64,000 nucleotides of DNA from Oleispirillum sp963668495. Lineage in GTDB: Bacteria > Pseudomonadota > Alphaproteobacteria > Rhodospirillales > Rhodospirillaceae. The notes below the pieces were generated by a model. That model was not told the origin of the DNA and ran no database searches. It worked only from the letters and a program-made list of their open reading frames with translations. Of the stretch, positions 24,806-33,429 are shown in pieces (the stretch's first letter is position 1; every line of letters begins with the position of its first letter). The translations under genes and the position numbers were made by a program. The stretch spans positions 496,001 to 560,000 of the forward strand of contig OY764545.1 in assembly GCA_963668495.1 (NCBI GenBank). Reading direction: 5' to 3'.

Positions 24806-25555
24806 ATGACCGCAAGCACACAGAGCGATTCTCTGCGTGGCCTTGAAATCAAGGACCTTGGCAAACGGTTCAAAAAACGCCCGGTGTTGCGGAATGTATC
24901 CCTGTCCGTGACCCGTGGTGAGGCGGTTGGCTTGCTTGGTCCCAACGGCGCGGGGAAAACCACCTGCTTTTACTGCGTGACTGGCCTGATTAACCCGGAT
25001 GTGGGCGACATTTATCTGGATGGGCGTGTCATCACCGGATTGCCCATGTACCGTCGTGCCCGCCTTGGCATTGGCTACCTGCCACAGGAAGCATCAATTT
25101 TCCGTGGCATGTCGGTGGAAGACAACATCATGGCGGCCCTTGAAGTGGTCGAACCGGAACCCGCCAAACGTGACGCACAGCTTGAAGCCCTTTTGGCTGA
25201 ATTTTCGGTCACACACCTGCGGCAGGCCAACGCCATGGCCCTGTCCGGCGGGGAACGACGCCGCGTAGAAATTGCCCGCGCACTTGCCTCCCGCCCCAGT
25301 TTCATTTTGCTGGACGAACCATTGGCTGGCATTGACCCGATTGCAGTTGGTGAAATTCGGAATCTGGTTGGACACCTGAAAGACCGTGGCATTGGTGTTC
25401 TGATTACCGATCATAACGTGCGCGAGACTTTGGATATCATTGACCGTGCCTATATCCTCTATGACGGGACGGTCATGATGGAAGGCACGCCAGATCAGAT
25501 TGTCGCCAGCGAAGATGTTCGCCGGGTTTACCTTGGCGATCAGTTTACTCTGTAA
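24806..25555 (+). CDS. lptB: LPS export ABC transporter ATP-binding protein LptB
   Basis: LptB powers LPS extraction from the inner membrane with LptF and LptG, which are not in this window. The 249-residue product has Walker A GPNGAGKTT, the Q-loop LPQEASIFRGMSVEDN typical of LptB, the signature LSGGERRRVEIARAL, Walker B FILLDEPLAGIDP and the switch His in ITDHNVRETL. It is followed by rpoN after 17 bases, the standard lptB-rpoN pairing. Confidence 0.97.
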   Translation: MTASTQSDSLRGLEIKDLGKRFKKRPVLRNVSLSVTRGEAVGLLGPNGAGKTTCFYCVTGLINPDVGDIYLDGRVITGLPMYRRARLGIGYLPQEASIFRGMSVEDNIMAALEVVEPEPAKRDAQLEALLAEFSVTHLRQANAMALSGGERRRVEIARALASRPSFILLDEPLAGIDPIAVGEIRNLVGHLKDRGIGVLITDHNVRETLDIIDRAYILYDGTVMMEGTPDQIVASEDVRRVYLGDQFTL

Positions 25556-25572
25556 AGGGGAGACACGGCGTT

Positions 25573-27096
25573 ATGGCACTTACGCCAAAACTTGAGCTTC
25601 GCCAGTCGCAGTCTCTGGTTATGACGCCGCAATTGCAGCAGGCTATCAAACTGCTGCAGATGTCCAGCCTGGAATTGACAAGCTATGTTGATTCCGAATT
25701 GGAACACAATCCACTGCTGGAACGTGAAGACGATCATTCCACCGACCTTGACCTGCCAGACTCTCCGGTTGACATCAGTAATGCGGAAAGCGAACGAGCC
25801 GAACCGCTGCTTGATGCGTCAGAAGGCCGGGATGAATCGCCCCTTGATCTGGATATCGACAATACATTCACCAACGATGATGATGGCGGACGTAGCGACG
25901 CATTTACGGATGCTGCAGAGGGATTTTCCGGCACGGATAACCTTGGCTCATACGGCGGCGGCAGTGGTTACGACGGCGACGGCAATCTTTTGGAACAAAC
26001 CGTTGGCGAAGCCATTAATCTGCGCGATCACCTGACCCGGCAACTGGGACTGACAAACCAAAGTCCGGCGGACACCATGATCGGCACACTGTTGATCGAC
26101 ATGCTGGACGACGCAGGATACCTGCCGCAGGACCTTAGCTTTATCCAAGACACTCTCGGCTGCACAGCAGAAGATGTCTTGCGGGTTCTCAGCATAGTAC
26201 AGGGATTTGATCCGGTCGGAATATTTGCCCGTTCTTTGAGCGAATGCCTTGCCTTGCAATTGGCGGAAAAAAATCGGCTTGATCCTGCCATCTCCGTATT
26301 GCTGGACAACCTAGAGCTATTGGCAAAGCGGGATTACGGCAAACTGAAAAAATTGTGTCAGGTAGACGACGAAGACCTTGCGGATATGATCAAGGACATT
26401 CGCGCGCTGGACCCAAAACCCGCATCGTCTTTTGACTCCATTCATGAACACCCGATTATACCCGACATTCTAATGCGTAAGGATACTGCCGGAAACTGGG
26501 TGTTGGAGCTTAACACGGATACTATGCCCCGTGTTTTGGTTGCCAACCGCTATTACGCTGAAATCAGTGCCCACGCCGACAAACAAACCAAATCCTTCCT
26601 CAATGAGAAATTTCAGGCCGCCAACTGGCTGGTCAAATCCCTGCATCAGCGCGCCACCACCATCATGAAGGTCGCAACAGAAATTGTGCGCCAACAGGAT
26701 GGTTTCTTTAACCGCGGGATTTCGGCCCTGAAGCCACTTATCCTGAAAGATGTGGCCGATGTCATTGGCATGCACGAAAGTACGGTCAGCCGCGTCACCA
26801 CTAATAAATATATCGCTTCGCCGCGGGGAATTTACGAACTGAAGTTCTTCTTTACACAGGCACTGGGATCAACCGGTGGCGGGGATGCCCATTCAGCGGA
26901 AGCTGTCCGCCATCGCATCAAAAGCCTGATTGAGCAGGAAACAGCAAAAGCCGTACTATCTGATGATCGTATTGCGGCAATATTGCAGGAAGACGGGGTC
27001 GACATTGCCCGCCGCACAGTCGCCAAATACCGTGAAGCCATGAAAATTCCATCATCGGCACAACGCCGTCGTGCCATGAAAATTCAACTGTCCTAA
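25573..27096 (+). CDS. rpoN: RNA polymerase sigma-54 factor
   Basis: Sigma-54 directs transcription from -24/-12 promoters with the help of AAA+ activators. The 507-residue product has the glutamine-rich region I (SLVMTPQLQQAIKLLQMS), an acidic variable region II (residues 55-140, many D, E and G), the core-binding domain, the HTH (MHESTVSRVTTNKYI) and the RpoN box ARRTVAKYRE near the end. It is followed by hpf and ptsN, a widely conserved neighbourhood. Confidence 0.97.
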   Translation: MALTPKLELRQSQSLVMTPQLQQAIKLLQMSSLELTSYVDSELEHNPLLEREDDHSTDLDLPDSPVDISNAESERAEPLLDASEGRDESPLDLDIDNTFTNDDDGGRSDAFTDAAEGFSGTDNLGSYGGGSGYDGDGNLLEQTVGEAINLRDHLTRQLGLTNQSPADTMIGTLLIDMLDDAGYLPQDLSFIQDTLGCTAEDVLRVLSIVQGFDPVGIFARSLSECLALQLAEKNRLDPAISVLLDNLELLAKRDYGKLKKLCQVDDEDLADMIKDIRALDPKPASSFDSIHEHPIIPDILMRKDTAGNWVLELNTDTMPRVLVANRYYAEISAHADKQTKSFLNEKFQAANWLVKSLHQRATTIMKVATEIVRQQDGFFNRGISALKPLILKDVADVIGMHESTVSRVTTNKYIASPRGIYELKFFFTQALGSTGGGDAHSAEAVRHRIKSLIEQETAKAVLSDDRIAAILQEDGVDIARRTVAKYREAMKIPSSAQRRRAMKIQLS

Positions 27097-27314
27097 AATA
27101 TTTTCATAAAAAAGACAAAGAGTCCGAGACAAAGGAGCTTGGAAGCCCCATATTTGATGCATGGGGTTCAATAACGTATGAGGTTGAACGGAAGATTGAC
27201 GACACGGTGGGGTTCCATCGCTTCCGGCCTGCAAATGGCTCCTGATTTTCTCGGCGAATTTCCTTCGCGGAAGCATGACTATCCCTCCCCGACTTCACTC
27301 CTGGGTTCATTAAA

Positions 27315-27352
27315 GGCGGACATACGCCTCATGAGGCGTCGATCTGTCCGCC
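27315..27352 (+). promoter_or_regulatory. Two-tier inverted repeat in the hpf leader
   Basis: GGCGGACA (27315-27322) pairs with TGTCCGCC (27345-27352), and inside it ACGCCTC pairs with GAGGCGT (27324-27330 with 27333-27339). The structure lies 21 bases before the hpf ATG and has no T-run, so it is more likely a leader control element or operator than a terminator. The rest of the 277-base rpoN-hpf gap holds no supported gene. Confidence 0.5.
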
Positions 27353-27373
27353 ATGTAAAGTAGGACAGATGCC

Positions 27374-27952
27374 ATGGAAATTATCGTCAAAGGCAAACAA
27401 ATCGATCTTGGTGACTCCTTCCGTACACATGTGGAAGAGGCCCTGTCCCAACTCATTTCCAAGTATTTTGAGAACGCTATCAGCGCCTCTGTTGTTGTCT
27501 CGAAAGACGCCCATCTGATTAAGGCGGATATTTCGTCACACCCGAAACGCGGACTGACTTTGCAAGCCAGCGCAGGCGCAACCGATCCGTATCAGGCATT
27601 TGATACCGCTGCGGAAAAAATCTCCAAACAGCTGCGTCGCTATAAACGCCGTTTGGTTGATTACAACAAACCCAAAACAGAGGACCTCGGAGTCGCACAA
27701 AAGTTCATCATTCAGGCTGAAACCGGGGATGACGTCCTACCGGACGAGGAAACCAACCCGATCATTGTGGCTGAGATGAGCCAAGACATTCCAGAATGTA
27801 CCGTTTCCGGTGCGGTTATGCGCCTTGACCTTTCGGATTTAAGTGCCATGCTGTTCCGAAACAGTTCCCATGGACGGCTGAATATGGTGTACCGCCGCCG
27901 TGACGGGAACATTGGTTGGGTTGATCCCATGGATGCAAAAGGGGCCTCATAA
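27374..27952 (+). CDS. hpf: Ribosome hibernation promoting factor, long form
   Basis: Long HPF binds the small subunit and dimerises ribosomes into 100S particles in stationary phase. The 192-residue product has the N-terminal S30AE domain (MEIIVKGKQIDLGDSFRTHVEE, then KRGLTLQASA and DPYQAFDTAAEKISKQLRRYK) and, after a linker, the C-terminal dimerisation domain (AVMRLDLSDLSAMLFRNSSHGRLNMVYRRRDGNIGW). It lies between rpoN and ptsN, as usual in proteobacteria. Confidence 0.96.
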   Translation: MEIIVKGKQIDLGDSFRTHVEEALSQLISKYFENAISASVVVSKDAHLIKADISSHPKRGLTLQASAGATDPYQAFDTAAEKISKQLRRYKRRLVDYNKPKTEDLGVAQKFIIQAETGDDVLPDEETNPIIVAEMSQDIPECTVSGAVMRLDLSDLSAMLFRNSSHGRLNMVYRRRDGNIGWVDPMDAKGAS

Positions 27953-28011
27953 CAGGATTTTTCACCTTCAGGGTGAAACCCTTAACTCGACCCAAAACCT
28001 TAAAGTTGCCG

Positions 28012-28033
28012 GAGCCGCGTTTTTTGCGGCTTC
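28012..28033 (+). promoter_or_regulatory. Hairpin between hpf and ptsN
   Basis: GAGCCGC and GCGGCTTC form a short GC-rich stem around a T-rich loop (GTTTTTT). A small stem (TTTCACC/GGGTGAAA) lies about 40 bases earlier. Neither has a following T-run. Together with the promoter at 28041 they suggest ptsN is partly uncoupled from hpf. Confidence 0.35.
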
Positions 28034-28040
28034 GTCTGTG

Positions 28041-28069
28041 TTGCGTAACCGAGTAAGACCAAGTATACA
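28041..28069 (+). promoter_or_regulatory. Promoter of ptsN
   Basis: TTGCGT (28041-28046), 17 bases, TATACA (28064-28069), giving a leader of about 25 bases before the ptsN ATG. Confidence 0.6.
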
Positions 28070-28101
28070 GCGCGGTATGTGCAAAGGTTTAAGGATAACG
28101 C

Positions 28102-28569
28102 ATGTCTCTGTCGAAACTGATCGCTCCTGATGCTGTCATCCCGTTAATGCGGGCCAACAGCAAAAAACAGGCTTTGCAGCTCTTGGCGCAAAAGGCCAGC
28201 GAAGTTGTCGGACACGATGAAAATGAACTCCTAGAAGGGCTTTTGGAACGGGAACGCCTGGGATCTACCGGTGTTGGGAATGGCATTGCCATTCCCCATG
28301 TCAAACTACCGGGCATCGAAAATATGATCGGTATTTTTGCCCACTTGGAAACCCCAGTGGACTTTGATGCAATCGATGATAAGCCAGTCGATCTGATTTG
28401 CATGCTGATTGCCCCCGAAGACGCAGGAGCCGACCACCTGAAAGCTTTGGCGCGGGTGTCCCGCCTTCTGCGGGACATGTCGACCTGTGACAAGCTGCGG
28501 GGGACAACGGACGCTGATGCCCTGTATGCCCTGTTAATCAGCTCAGAGCGCAACAGCAACGCTGCCTGA
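28102..28569 (+). CDS. ptsN: Nitrogen-regulatory PTS IIA protein
   Basis: IIA-Ntr is the output protein of the nitrogen PTS, phosphorylated on a histidine by the EI-Ntr/NPr chain; it regulates potassium and nitrogen functions. The 155-residue product has the IIA fold with the phosphorylation site in GVGNGIAIPH (His near residue 73). No sugar-specific PTS genes are nearby. It is closed by a strong terminator at 28643-28673. Confidence 0.95.
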   Translation: MSLSKLIAPDAVIPLMRANSKKQALQLLAQKASEVVGHDENELLEGLLERERLGSTGVGNGIAIPHVKLPGIENMIGIFAHLETPVDFDAIDDKPVDLICMLIAPEDAGADHLKALARVSRLLRDMSTCDKLRGTTDADALYALLISSERNSNAA

Positions 28570-28642
28570 GCTCGTGCGGGGTACCCCGCTCTTCTCTCCA
28601 CACCATGACAAACCTTGCCGCTCTGGCTTGCGTTTTCGCATG

Positions 28643-28673
28643 AAAAAAGCCCTGCATTCGCAGGGCTTTTTTT
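28643..28673. terminator. Bidirectional terminator between ptsN and sdhB
   Basis: GCCCTGC (28649-28655) and GCAGGGC (28660-28666) form the stem, with A6 before and T7 after, so it can stop transcription from both the plus-strand ptsN and the minus-strand sdh operon. Confidence 0.92.
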
Positions 28674-28694
28674 GTGGGCAATGTCGCAGGGCTT

Positions 28695-29486
28695 TTACAG
28701 CACCCGCTCCATCATCATAATTTTCAGATCGGCAATCGCCTTTGCCGGGTTCAAACCACGCGGACAAGCCTTAACGCAGTTCAAAATGGTGTGGCAGCGA
28801 TACAGACGGAACGGATCTTCCAAACCGTCCAGACGCTCGCCTTGAGCTTCATCACGGGTATCTTGAACCCAACGAGCCGCCTGCAGCAGAATTGACGGAC
28901 CGAGGTAACGATCACCATTCCACCAGTAGCTCGGGCAAGACGTCGAGCAGCAGAAGCACAGAATGCATTCCCACAGGCCATCAAGTTTTTCACGCTCTTC
29001 GATGGATTGCAGGCGTTCCTTCTTCGGCAACGGTGTGCGGGATTTATCCCACGGCTCGATGCTGGCATATTGTGCATACAGGTGATTGAGGTCACAGACC
29101 AAATCCTTCACCACAGTCAGGTGCGGCAACGGATAAATTTTGACTGCGCCTTTAATGTCCTCAATCGGCTTCAGGCATGACAGCGTATTCAGGCCGTCAA
29201 TACACATAGCACACGAGCCACAAATGCCCTCCCGGCAGGACCGCCGGAAAGTCAAGGTTGGGTCAATGTTGTCCTTGATATAGACAAGAGCGTCCAAAAC
29301 CATTGGGCCGATCGCGTCCAGATCAACTTCAAACACATCTACCGTCGGATTTTGTTTTTCATCCGGGTTATAACGATAGATTTGAAACTCTTTCACATTT
29401 TTCGAACCAGCAGGAGCCTTGTGAATCTTGCCAGGCTTAATGCGAGAGTTTTTCGGCAGGAAGAACGGAAGCACGTTATCTAGCAT
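28695..29486 (-). CDS. sdhB: Succinate dehydrogenase iron-sulfur subunit
   Basis: SdhB passes electrons from the flavin of SdhA to quinone through 2Fe-2S, 4Fe-4S and 3Fe-4S centres. The 263-residue product has CREGICGSCAMCIDG (2Fe-2S, with a further Cys in LSCLKPI), CILCFCCSTSCPSYWW (4Fe-4S) and CHTILNCVKACPRGLNPA (3Fe-4S). It is the last gene of the sdhCDAB operon. AAGGAG stands before the ATG, just after a palindrome. Confidence 0.98.
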   Translation of the reverse strand: MLDNVLPFFLPKNSRIKPGKIHKAPAGSKNVKEFQIYRYNPDEKQNPTVDVFEVDLDAIGPMVLDALVYIKDNIDPTLTFRRSCREGICGSCAMCIDGLNTLSCLKPIEDIKGAVKIYPLPHLTVVKDLVCDLNHLYAQYASIEPWDKSRTPLPKKERLQSIEEREKLDGLWECILCFCCSTSCPSYWWNGDRYLGPSILLQAARWVQDTRDEAQGERLDGLEDPFRLYRCHTILNCVKACPRGLNPAKAIADLKIMMMERVL

Positions 29487-29497
29487 GTTATCTCCTT

Positions 29498-29515
29498 GAG
29501 GGGCCGGGGCCCCTC
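29498..29515. repeat. GC-rich palindrome between sdhA and sdhB
   Basis: GAGGGGCC and GGCCCCTC flank a two-base centre in the 46-base sdhA-sdhB spacer, directly upstream of the sdhB ribosome site. It may stabilise the mRNA or adjust sdhB translation. Confidence 0.5.
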
Positions 29516-29532
29516 CTTAGCAATCTTCACGA

Positions 29533-31317
29533 TTAGTACACGCGAGCTTTCGGCTCGATGTACTCGACTTCTTTGGTCAGGGTGTATTCATGCACCGGAC
29601 GGTAGTCCAACTTGACTTTGTAGTTGTCGTCACACCATGCCAGCGTGTGTTTCATCCACTCTTTGTCGTTCCGTTCCGGGTAATTCTCGTGCGCATGGGC
29701 ACCACGGCTTTCGTGGCGGGCTTCTGCGCCGACAATTGTCGTCACGGCACAAGTCATCAGGTTCTCCAGCTCCATAGCTTCCGCCAAGTCGGAGTTCCAG
29801 ATCATGGATTTATCAACAACTTTGACATCCGTCAGCGTGCCGGCAATGTCACCCATTACCTCACAACCTTCTTTCAGCGATTCGCTGGTACGGAAGACTG
29901 CGGCATCTTTCTGCATGGCTTTTTGCATGTTGGTCCGAATTTCGGAAACCAGCATGGAACCGTCGGCATTGCGCAGGCGATCCAAGCGGGACAGTGCCAG
30001 ATCATCAGCAGAGGCTTTCAACTCTTTATGCGGAGTACCAGCTTTCACGACTTCAACAGCACGCATACCTGCGGCGCGACCAAAGACCACGATATCCAGC
30101 AAGGAGTTACAGCCCAAACGGTTTGCACCGTGGACAGAAACCGAAGCAGCCTCACCAATTGCCATCAGGCCCGGGCAAACTGCATCCGGGTTTTTGGCAG
30201 TCGGGCGCAGAACCTCGCCATGGTAGTTGGTCGGAATACCGCCCATGTTGTAGTGAACGGTCGGCAGAACCGGAATCGGCTCTTTCGTCGCATCCACACC
30301 AGAGAAGATCTTGGCAGTTTCGGTGATACCCGGCAGGCGGGACATCAGCACGTCTTTGCCCAAGTGTTCAAGGTGCAGCTTGATGTGATCCCCTTCCGGG
30401 CCACAACCGCGGCCTTCACGGATTTCAATGGTCATGGCACGGCTGACCACGTCACGGGACGCAAGGTCTTTTGCCGTCGGCGCATAGCGTTCCATGAAAC
30501 GCTCACCTTCGGAGTTGGTGAGATAACCACCTTCACCGCGAGCACCCTCAGTAATCAAGCAGCCAGCCGGGAAGATACCGGTCGGGTGGAACTGCACGAA
30601 TTCCATGTCCTGCAACGGCAGACCAACACGGGCCACCATCGCATTGCCATCACCCGTACAGGTATGAGCCGAAGTACAGGACAGGTAAGCACGACCACAG
30701 CCGCCGGTTGCCAGAATGACCATATGGGCGCGGAAACGGTGAATGGTACCGTCCGCCAAATTCCAGCAAATCACACCACGACAGGTATTGCCGTCCATGA
30801 TCAGATCGATGGCGAAGTATTCAATAAAGAATTCCGCATCGTGCTTCAGGCTTTGTTGATACAGCGAGTGCAAAATGGCGTGTCCGGTACGGTCAGCCGC
30901 AGCGCAGGCACGCGGGACCGGAGCCTCACCATTGTTGCGCATATGACCGCCGAACGGACGCTGATAGATTTTGCCTTCTTCGGTGCGGGAGAACGGAACG
31001 CCGAAGTGCTCCAGTTCGTACACCGCCGGGACGGCTTCGCGGCACATGTATTCGATGGCATCCTGATCGCCAAGCCAGTCGGCACCTTTGACGGTGTCGT
31101 ACATGTGCCACTTCCAGTTATCGTCCGCCATATTGGCGAGGGAAGCAGCAACACCACCCTGCGCAGCAACCGTATGGCTGCGCGTTGGGAAAATTTTGGT
31201 CACGCATGCTGTGCGCAAACCGCCTTGAACAGAGGCCAGAGTCGCCCGAAGACCGGCACCGCCGGCACCAACGACCACAACGTCATATTCATGATCAATA
31301 ATGTTATAGGCAGACAT
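29533..31317 (-). CDS. sdhA: Succinate dehydrogenase flavoprotein subunit
   Basis: SdhA oxidises succinate to fumarate on covalently bound FAD. The 594-residue product has the dinucleotide motif VVVGAGGAGLRA, the flavin-linked histidine in RSHTVAAQGG, the FHPTGIFPAGCLITEGARGEGG segment of the active site, and HYNMGGIPTNYHGEVL. The C-terminal domain with ESRGAHAHENYP is complete. It is 7 bases downstream of sdhD. Confidence 0.98.
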   Translation of the reverse strand: MSAYNIIDHEYDVVVVGAGGAGLRATLASVQGGLRTACVTKIFPTRSHTVAAQGGVAASLANMADDNWKWHMYDTVKGADWLGDQDAIEYMCREAVPAVYELEHFGVPFSRTEEGKIYQRPFGGHMRNNGEAPVPRACAAADRTGHAILHSLYQQSLKHDAEFFIEYFAIDLIMDGNTCRGVICWNLADGTIHRFRAHMVILATGGCGRAYLSCTSAHTCTGDGNAMVARVGLPLQDMEFVQFHPTGIFPAGCLITEGARGEGGYLTNSEGERFMERYAPTAKDLASRDVVSRAMTIEIREGRGCGPEGDHIKLHLEHLGKDVLMSRLPGITETAKIFSGVDATKEPIPVLPTVHYNMGGIPTNYHGEVLRPTAKNPDAVCPGLMAIGEAASVSVHGANRLGCNSLLDIVVFGRAAGMRAVEVVKAGTPHKELKASADDLALSRLDRLRNADGSMLVSEIRTNMQKAMQKDAAVFRTSESLKEGCEVMGDIAGTLTDVKVVDKSMIWNSDLAEAMELENLMTCAVTTIVGAEARHESRGAHAHENYPERNDKEWMKHTLAWCDDNYKVKLDYRPVHEYTLTKEVEYIEPKARVY

Positions 31318-31324
31318 TGTTTAT

Positions 31325-31708
31325 TTAGCCCCCCAAGGCAATCGTCAGAACAGAAACAACAGAGAAAATGCCGAGAGCAAAAGCAGCCAGATTAACAAGA
31401 ATACGGACCGCCAACTGCAAGGCACGCGGCTGGAGGTAATCTTCGATGACCACTTCCATACCCATTTTGCCGTGCAGGAATGCAGCGCATGAGAACATAA
31501 TCATCAATGCGGCGTTCCATGGCTTGCCAAGCCATGCAGTAAAGGTGGCATAATCGGCTCCCGCTACGCTGATAACGGCGGTGATGAACCAAAGTGTCAA
31601 AGGAACAAGGGCAATTGCAGACAGACGTTCAATCCACCAATGGTGAAAACCGTCGTGAGCAGAGCCTAATCCACGGGCGCGGCCCAAAGCACTACGCATG
31701 CTAGCCAT
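31325..31708 (-). CDS. sdhD: Succinate dehydrogenase membrane anchor subunit
   Basis: The 127-residue product has three membrane helices (near residues 30-52, 65-80 and 98-122) and the HHWWIERLSAIALVPLTLW opening helix typical of SdhD. The short HGKMGMEVVIEDY segment carries the likely haem-ligand region. With SdhC it anchors the complex and binds quinone. It lies between sdhC and sdhA. Confidence 0.93.
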   Translation of the reverse strand: MASMRSALGRARGLGSAHDGFHHWWIERLSAIALVPLTLWFITAVISVAGADYATFTAWLGKPWNAALMIMFSCAAFLHGKMGMEVVIEDYLQPRALQLAVRILVNLAAFALGIFSVVSVLTIALGG

Positions 31709-31733
31709 GATAATCTCCCAGAAATAGAGTACG

Positions 31734-32132
31734 TCAGATGCTCAAACCGACAATCCAAGACACGGCGGTCAGGCCAAAGGCACAGCCCACCATGATGTAG
31801 CCCGAGGTATAGACCTCTTCAATCGGCAACAAACGACCAGTATCCCACAACATGTGACGGACACCGTTACACATGTGGTAGATCAATGTGAATGACCATC
31901 CGAAGAGAATCAGATAGCCGAACCAAGACCCAAGGAAGGACATGGCAAAATCATAGTATTCCGGCCCTGCGGCTGCAGACCCGATCCAGAACACGAACAG
32001 CAGCGTTCCCACAAACGTCACCACACCAAAAATACGGTGCAGACCAGATAGGAACGAGGTAAGTGCAAACATATTATAGACTTGGAGATGCGGGGACAGT
32101 GGCCCGCGAGATACTTCGTCCTGCTTTGACAT
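31734..32132 (-). CDS. sdhC: Succinate dehydrogenase cytochrome b556 subunit
   Basis: The 132-residue product shows RGPLSPHLQVYNM at the start, SGLHRIFGVVTFVGTLLF in the first helix and the haem-ligand histidine of HMCNGVRHMLWDTG, all standard for SdhC. Three membrane helices are visible. It is the first gene of the operon, with a promoter about 110 bases upstream. Confidence 0.95.
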   Translation of the reverse strand: MSKQDEVSRGPLSPHLQVYNMFALTSFLSGLHRIFGVVTFVGTLLFVFWIGSAAAGPEYYDFAMSFLGSWFGYLILFGWSFTLIYHMCNGVRHMLWDTGRLLPIEEVYTSGYIMVGCAFGLTAVSWIVGLSI

Positions 32133-32242
32133 GACGTGCGCCCCTCTTTAGCGTAGCGTCCGGAAGCCAAGACCAGAAGGCGATGCGCCCCCGATGTGCC
32201 CCCAAACTACAATCTGCGAATTGACTACTTTCACGCAACTAA

Positions 32243-32271
32243 GTGTAAGCGCGCGTAGTCAACAAAGTCAA
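32243..32271 (-). promoter_or_regulatory. Promoter of sdhCDAB
   Basis: The minus strand shows TTGACT (32271-32266), 17 bases, TTACAC (32248-32243), about 110 bases before the sdhC ATG. The leader has no supported gene. Confidence 0.6.
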
Positions 32272-32341
32272 CGACCATACCTTTAACTATATGGCCTAGT
32301 GGTATAAGACTTTGGTTATAGCAGATCAAGATAAACACACA

Positions 32342-32378
32342 CGGCGCAGGCGAAAAAATTGTCCCGCGCCGTGAACCA
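32342..32378 (-). terminator. Possible terminator after the malyl-CoA-lyase-like gene
   Basis: CACGGCGC and GCGCCGTG form a perfect 8-base stem with a long loop that contains a T6 run (minus strand). There is no T-run after the stem, so it is a weak candidate. Confidence 0.35.
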
Positions 32379-32383
32379 CAACC

Positions 32384-33265
32384 CTACTGCGACTCAATCT
32401 CAACAATAGATTCCGCAAGTGCAACCAAGCGTTTCGCATTGTCCACATGCAGTTGTTCAATCAATTTGCCGTTCAGGACGACAACCCCCTTACCTTCGGC
32501 TAGGGCTTTGGCATAAACGTCTATCAACTCTTTGGCGTGTTCGACATCTTCGGGCTTGGGGGCAAAGGCCGCATTGGTTTCCGCAATTGTCTTGGGATGG
32601 ATTAAGGTTTTTCCATCAAAGCCCAGTTCGCGGCCTTGCTTCAGCGACTCGGTAAAGGCGGCATCATCCGCCAAATTCAAATGGACTCCGTCAAGAATCG
32701 CAACCCCATGCGCACGGGCAGCCAGAATGCACAAACCAAATGATGTTATAAATGGCAAGCGATCAACCGTGTGTTCACACTGCAAATCTTTCGCCAAATC
32801 CGATGTCCCCATGACCAGCCCAGCCACACTGGTGGAGGCTCCGGCAATTTCCTCTGCGCGCAAAACGCCCATTGGGGTTTCGATCATGGCCCATATGGGT
32901 AAATCATCCGGGCCACCACAGGCGCGGATCGCGGCCTGAATTTGTCGAACCGTGTCCGCACTTTCCACCTTTGGCACCGCGATGCCATCAATCGCCAAGC
33001 CGACAACCGCCGCCAAATCATCATACCCCCACGGGGTATTCAAGCTATTGATACGAACAATGACTTCGCGTTTTCCATAGGGGTTGCCATCTTGCATAAC
33101 TGCGACGATATTGGTCCGGGCCTCCGGCTTCGCATCCGGGGACACTGCATCTTCCAGATCCAGTATCAAGCTATCAGCGGCAAGAGTTTTTGCCTTTTCC
33201 AGTGCACGAGCATTGGATGCCGGCATGTACAGCATGCTGCGGCGCGGACGAACAGTTACGGCCAT
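32384..33265 (-). CDS. HpcH/HpaI-family lyase, likely malyl-CoA or citramalyl-CoA lyase
   Basis: The 293-residue product belongs to the CitE/malyl-CoA lyase branch: RRSMLYMPASNARALEKA at the start, LDLEDAVSPDAK (metal-binding), the arginine in VIVRINSLNTPWGYDDL, IWAMIETPMGVL and GFDGKTLIHPKTI. These enzymes cleave or make beta-hydroxyacyl-CoA esters such as malyl-CoA, methylmalyl-CoA or citramalyl-CoA. No partner citrate lyase subunits are present, so true citrate lyase is unlikely. The ATG at 33265 has GGAG 6 bases before it. An ATG at 33289 is the alternative. It is upstream of sdhC on the same strand but probably separate. Confidence 0.85.
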   Translation of the reverse strand: MAVTVRPRRSMLYMPASNARALEKAKTLAADSLILDLEDAVSPDAKPEARTNIVAVMQDGNPYGKREVIVRINSLNTPWGYDDLAAVVGLAIDGIAVPKVESADTVRQIQAAIRACGGPDDLPIWAMIETPMGVLRAEEIAGASTSVAGLVMGTSDLAKDLQCEHTVDRLPFITSFGLCILAARAHGVAILDGVHLNLADDAAFTESLKQGRELGFDGKTLIHPKTIAETNAAFAPKPEDVEHAKELIDVYAKALAEGKGVVVLNGKLIEQLHVDNAKRLVALAESIVEIESQ

Positions 33266-33429
33266 GGTAGTCTCCGATCTGGTACTCATAATTAGGTAGG
33301 AACGCCTTGCCCCCGTGACAATCCAAAACGGAAAGCAAGGACTGGCATCATATGGTGAGGTGGCAGTATAGCCACAAATGTCAACCCTGCCTGCCGCGAA
33401 ATAACCTTTAATAAACGCTGATTTATCCC

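Noticed and set aside
29590..31395. 601-codon open frame antisense to sdhA
   Set aside because: It mirrors a fully recognisable SdhA; the His/Thr-rich translation is typical of a shadow frame.
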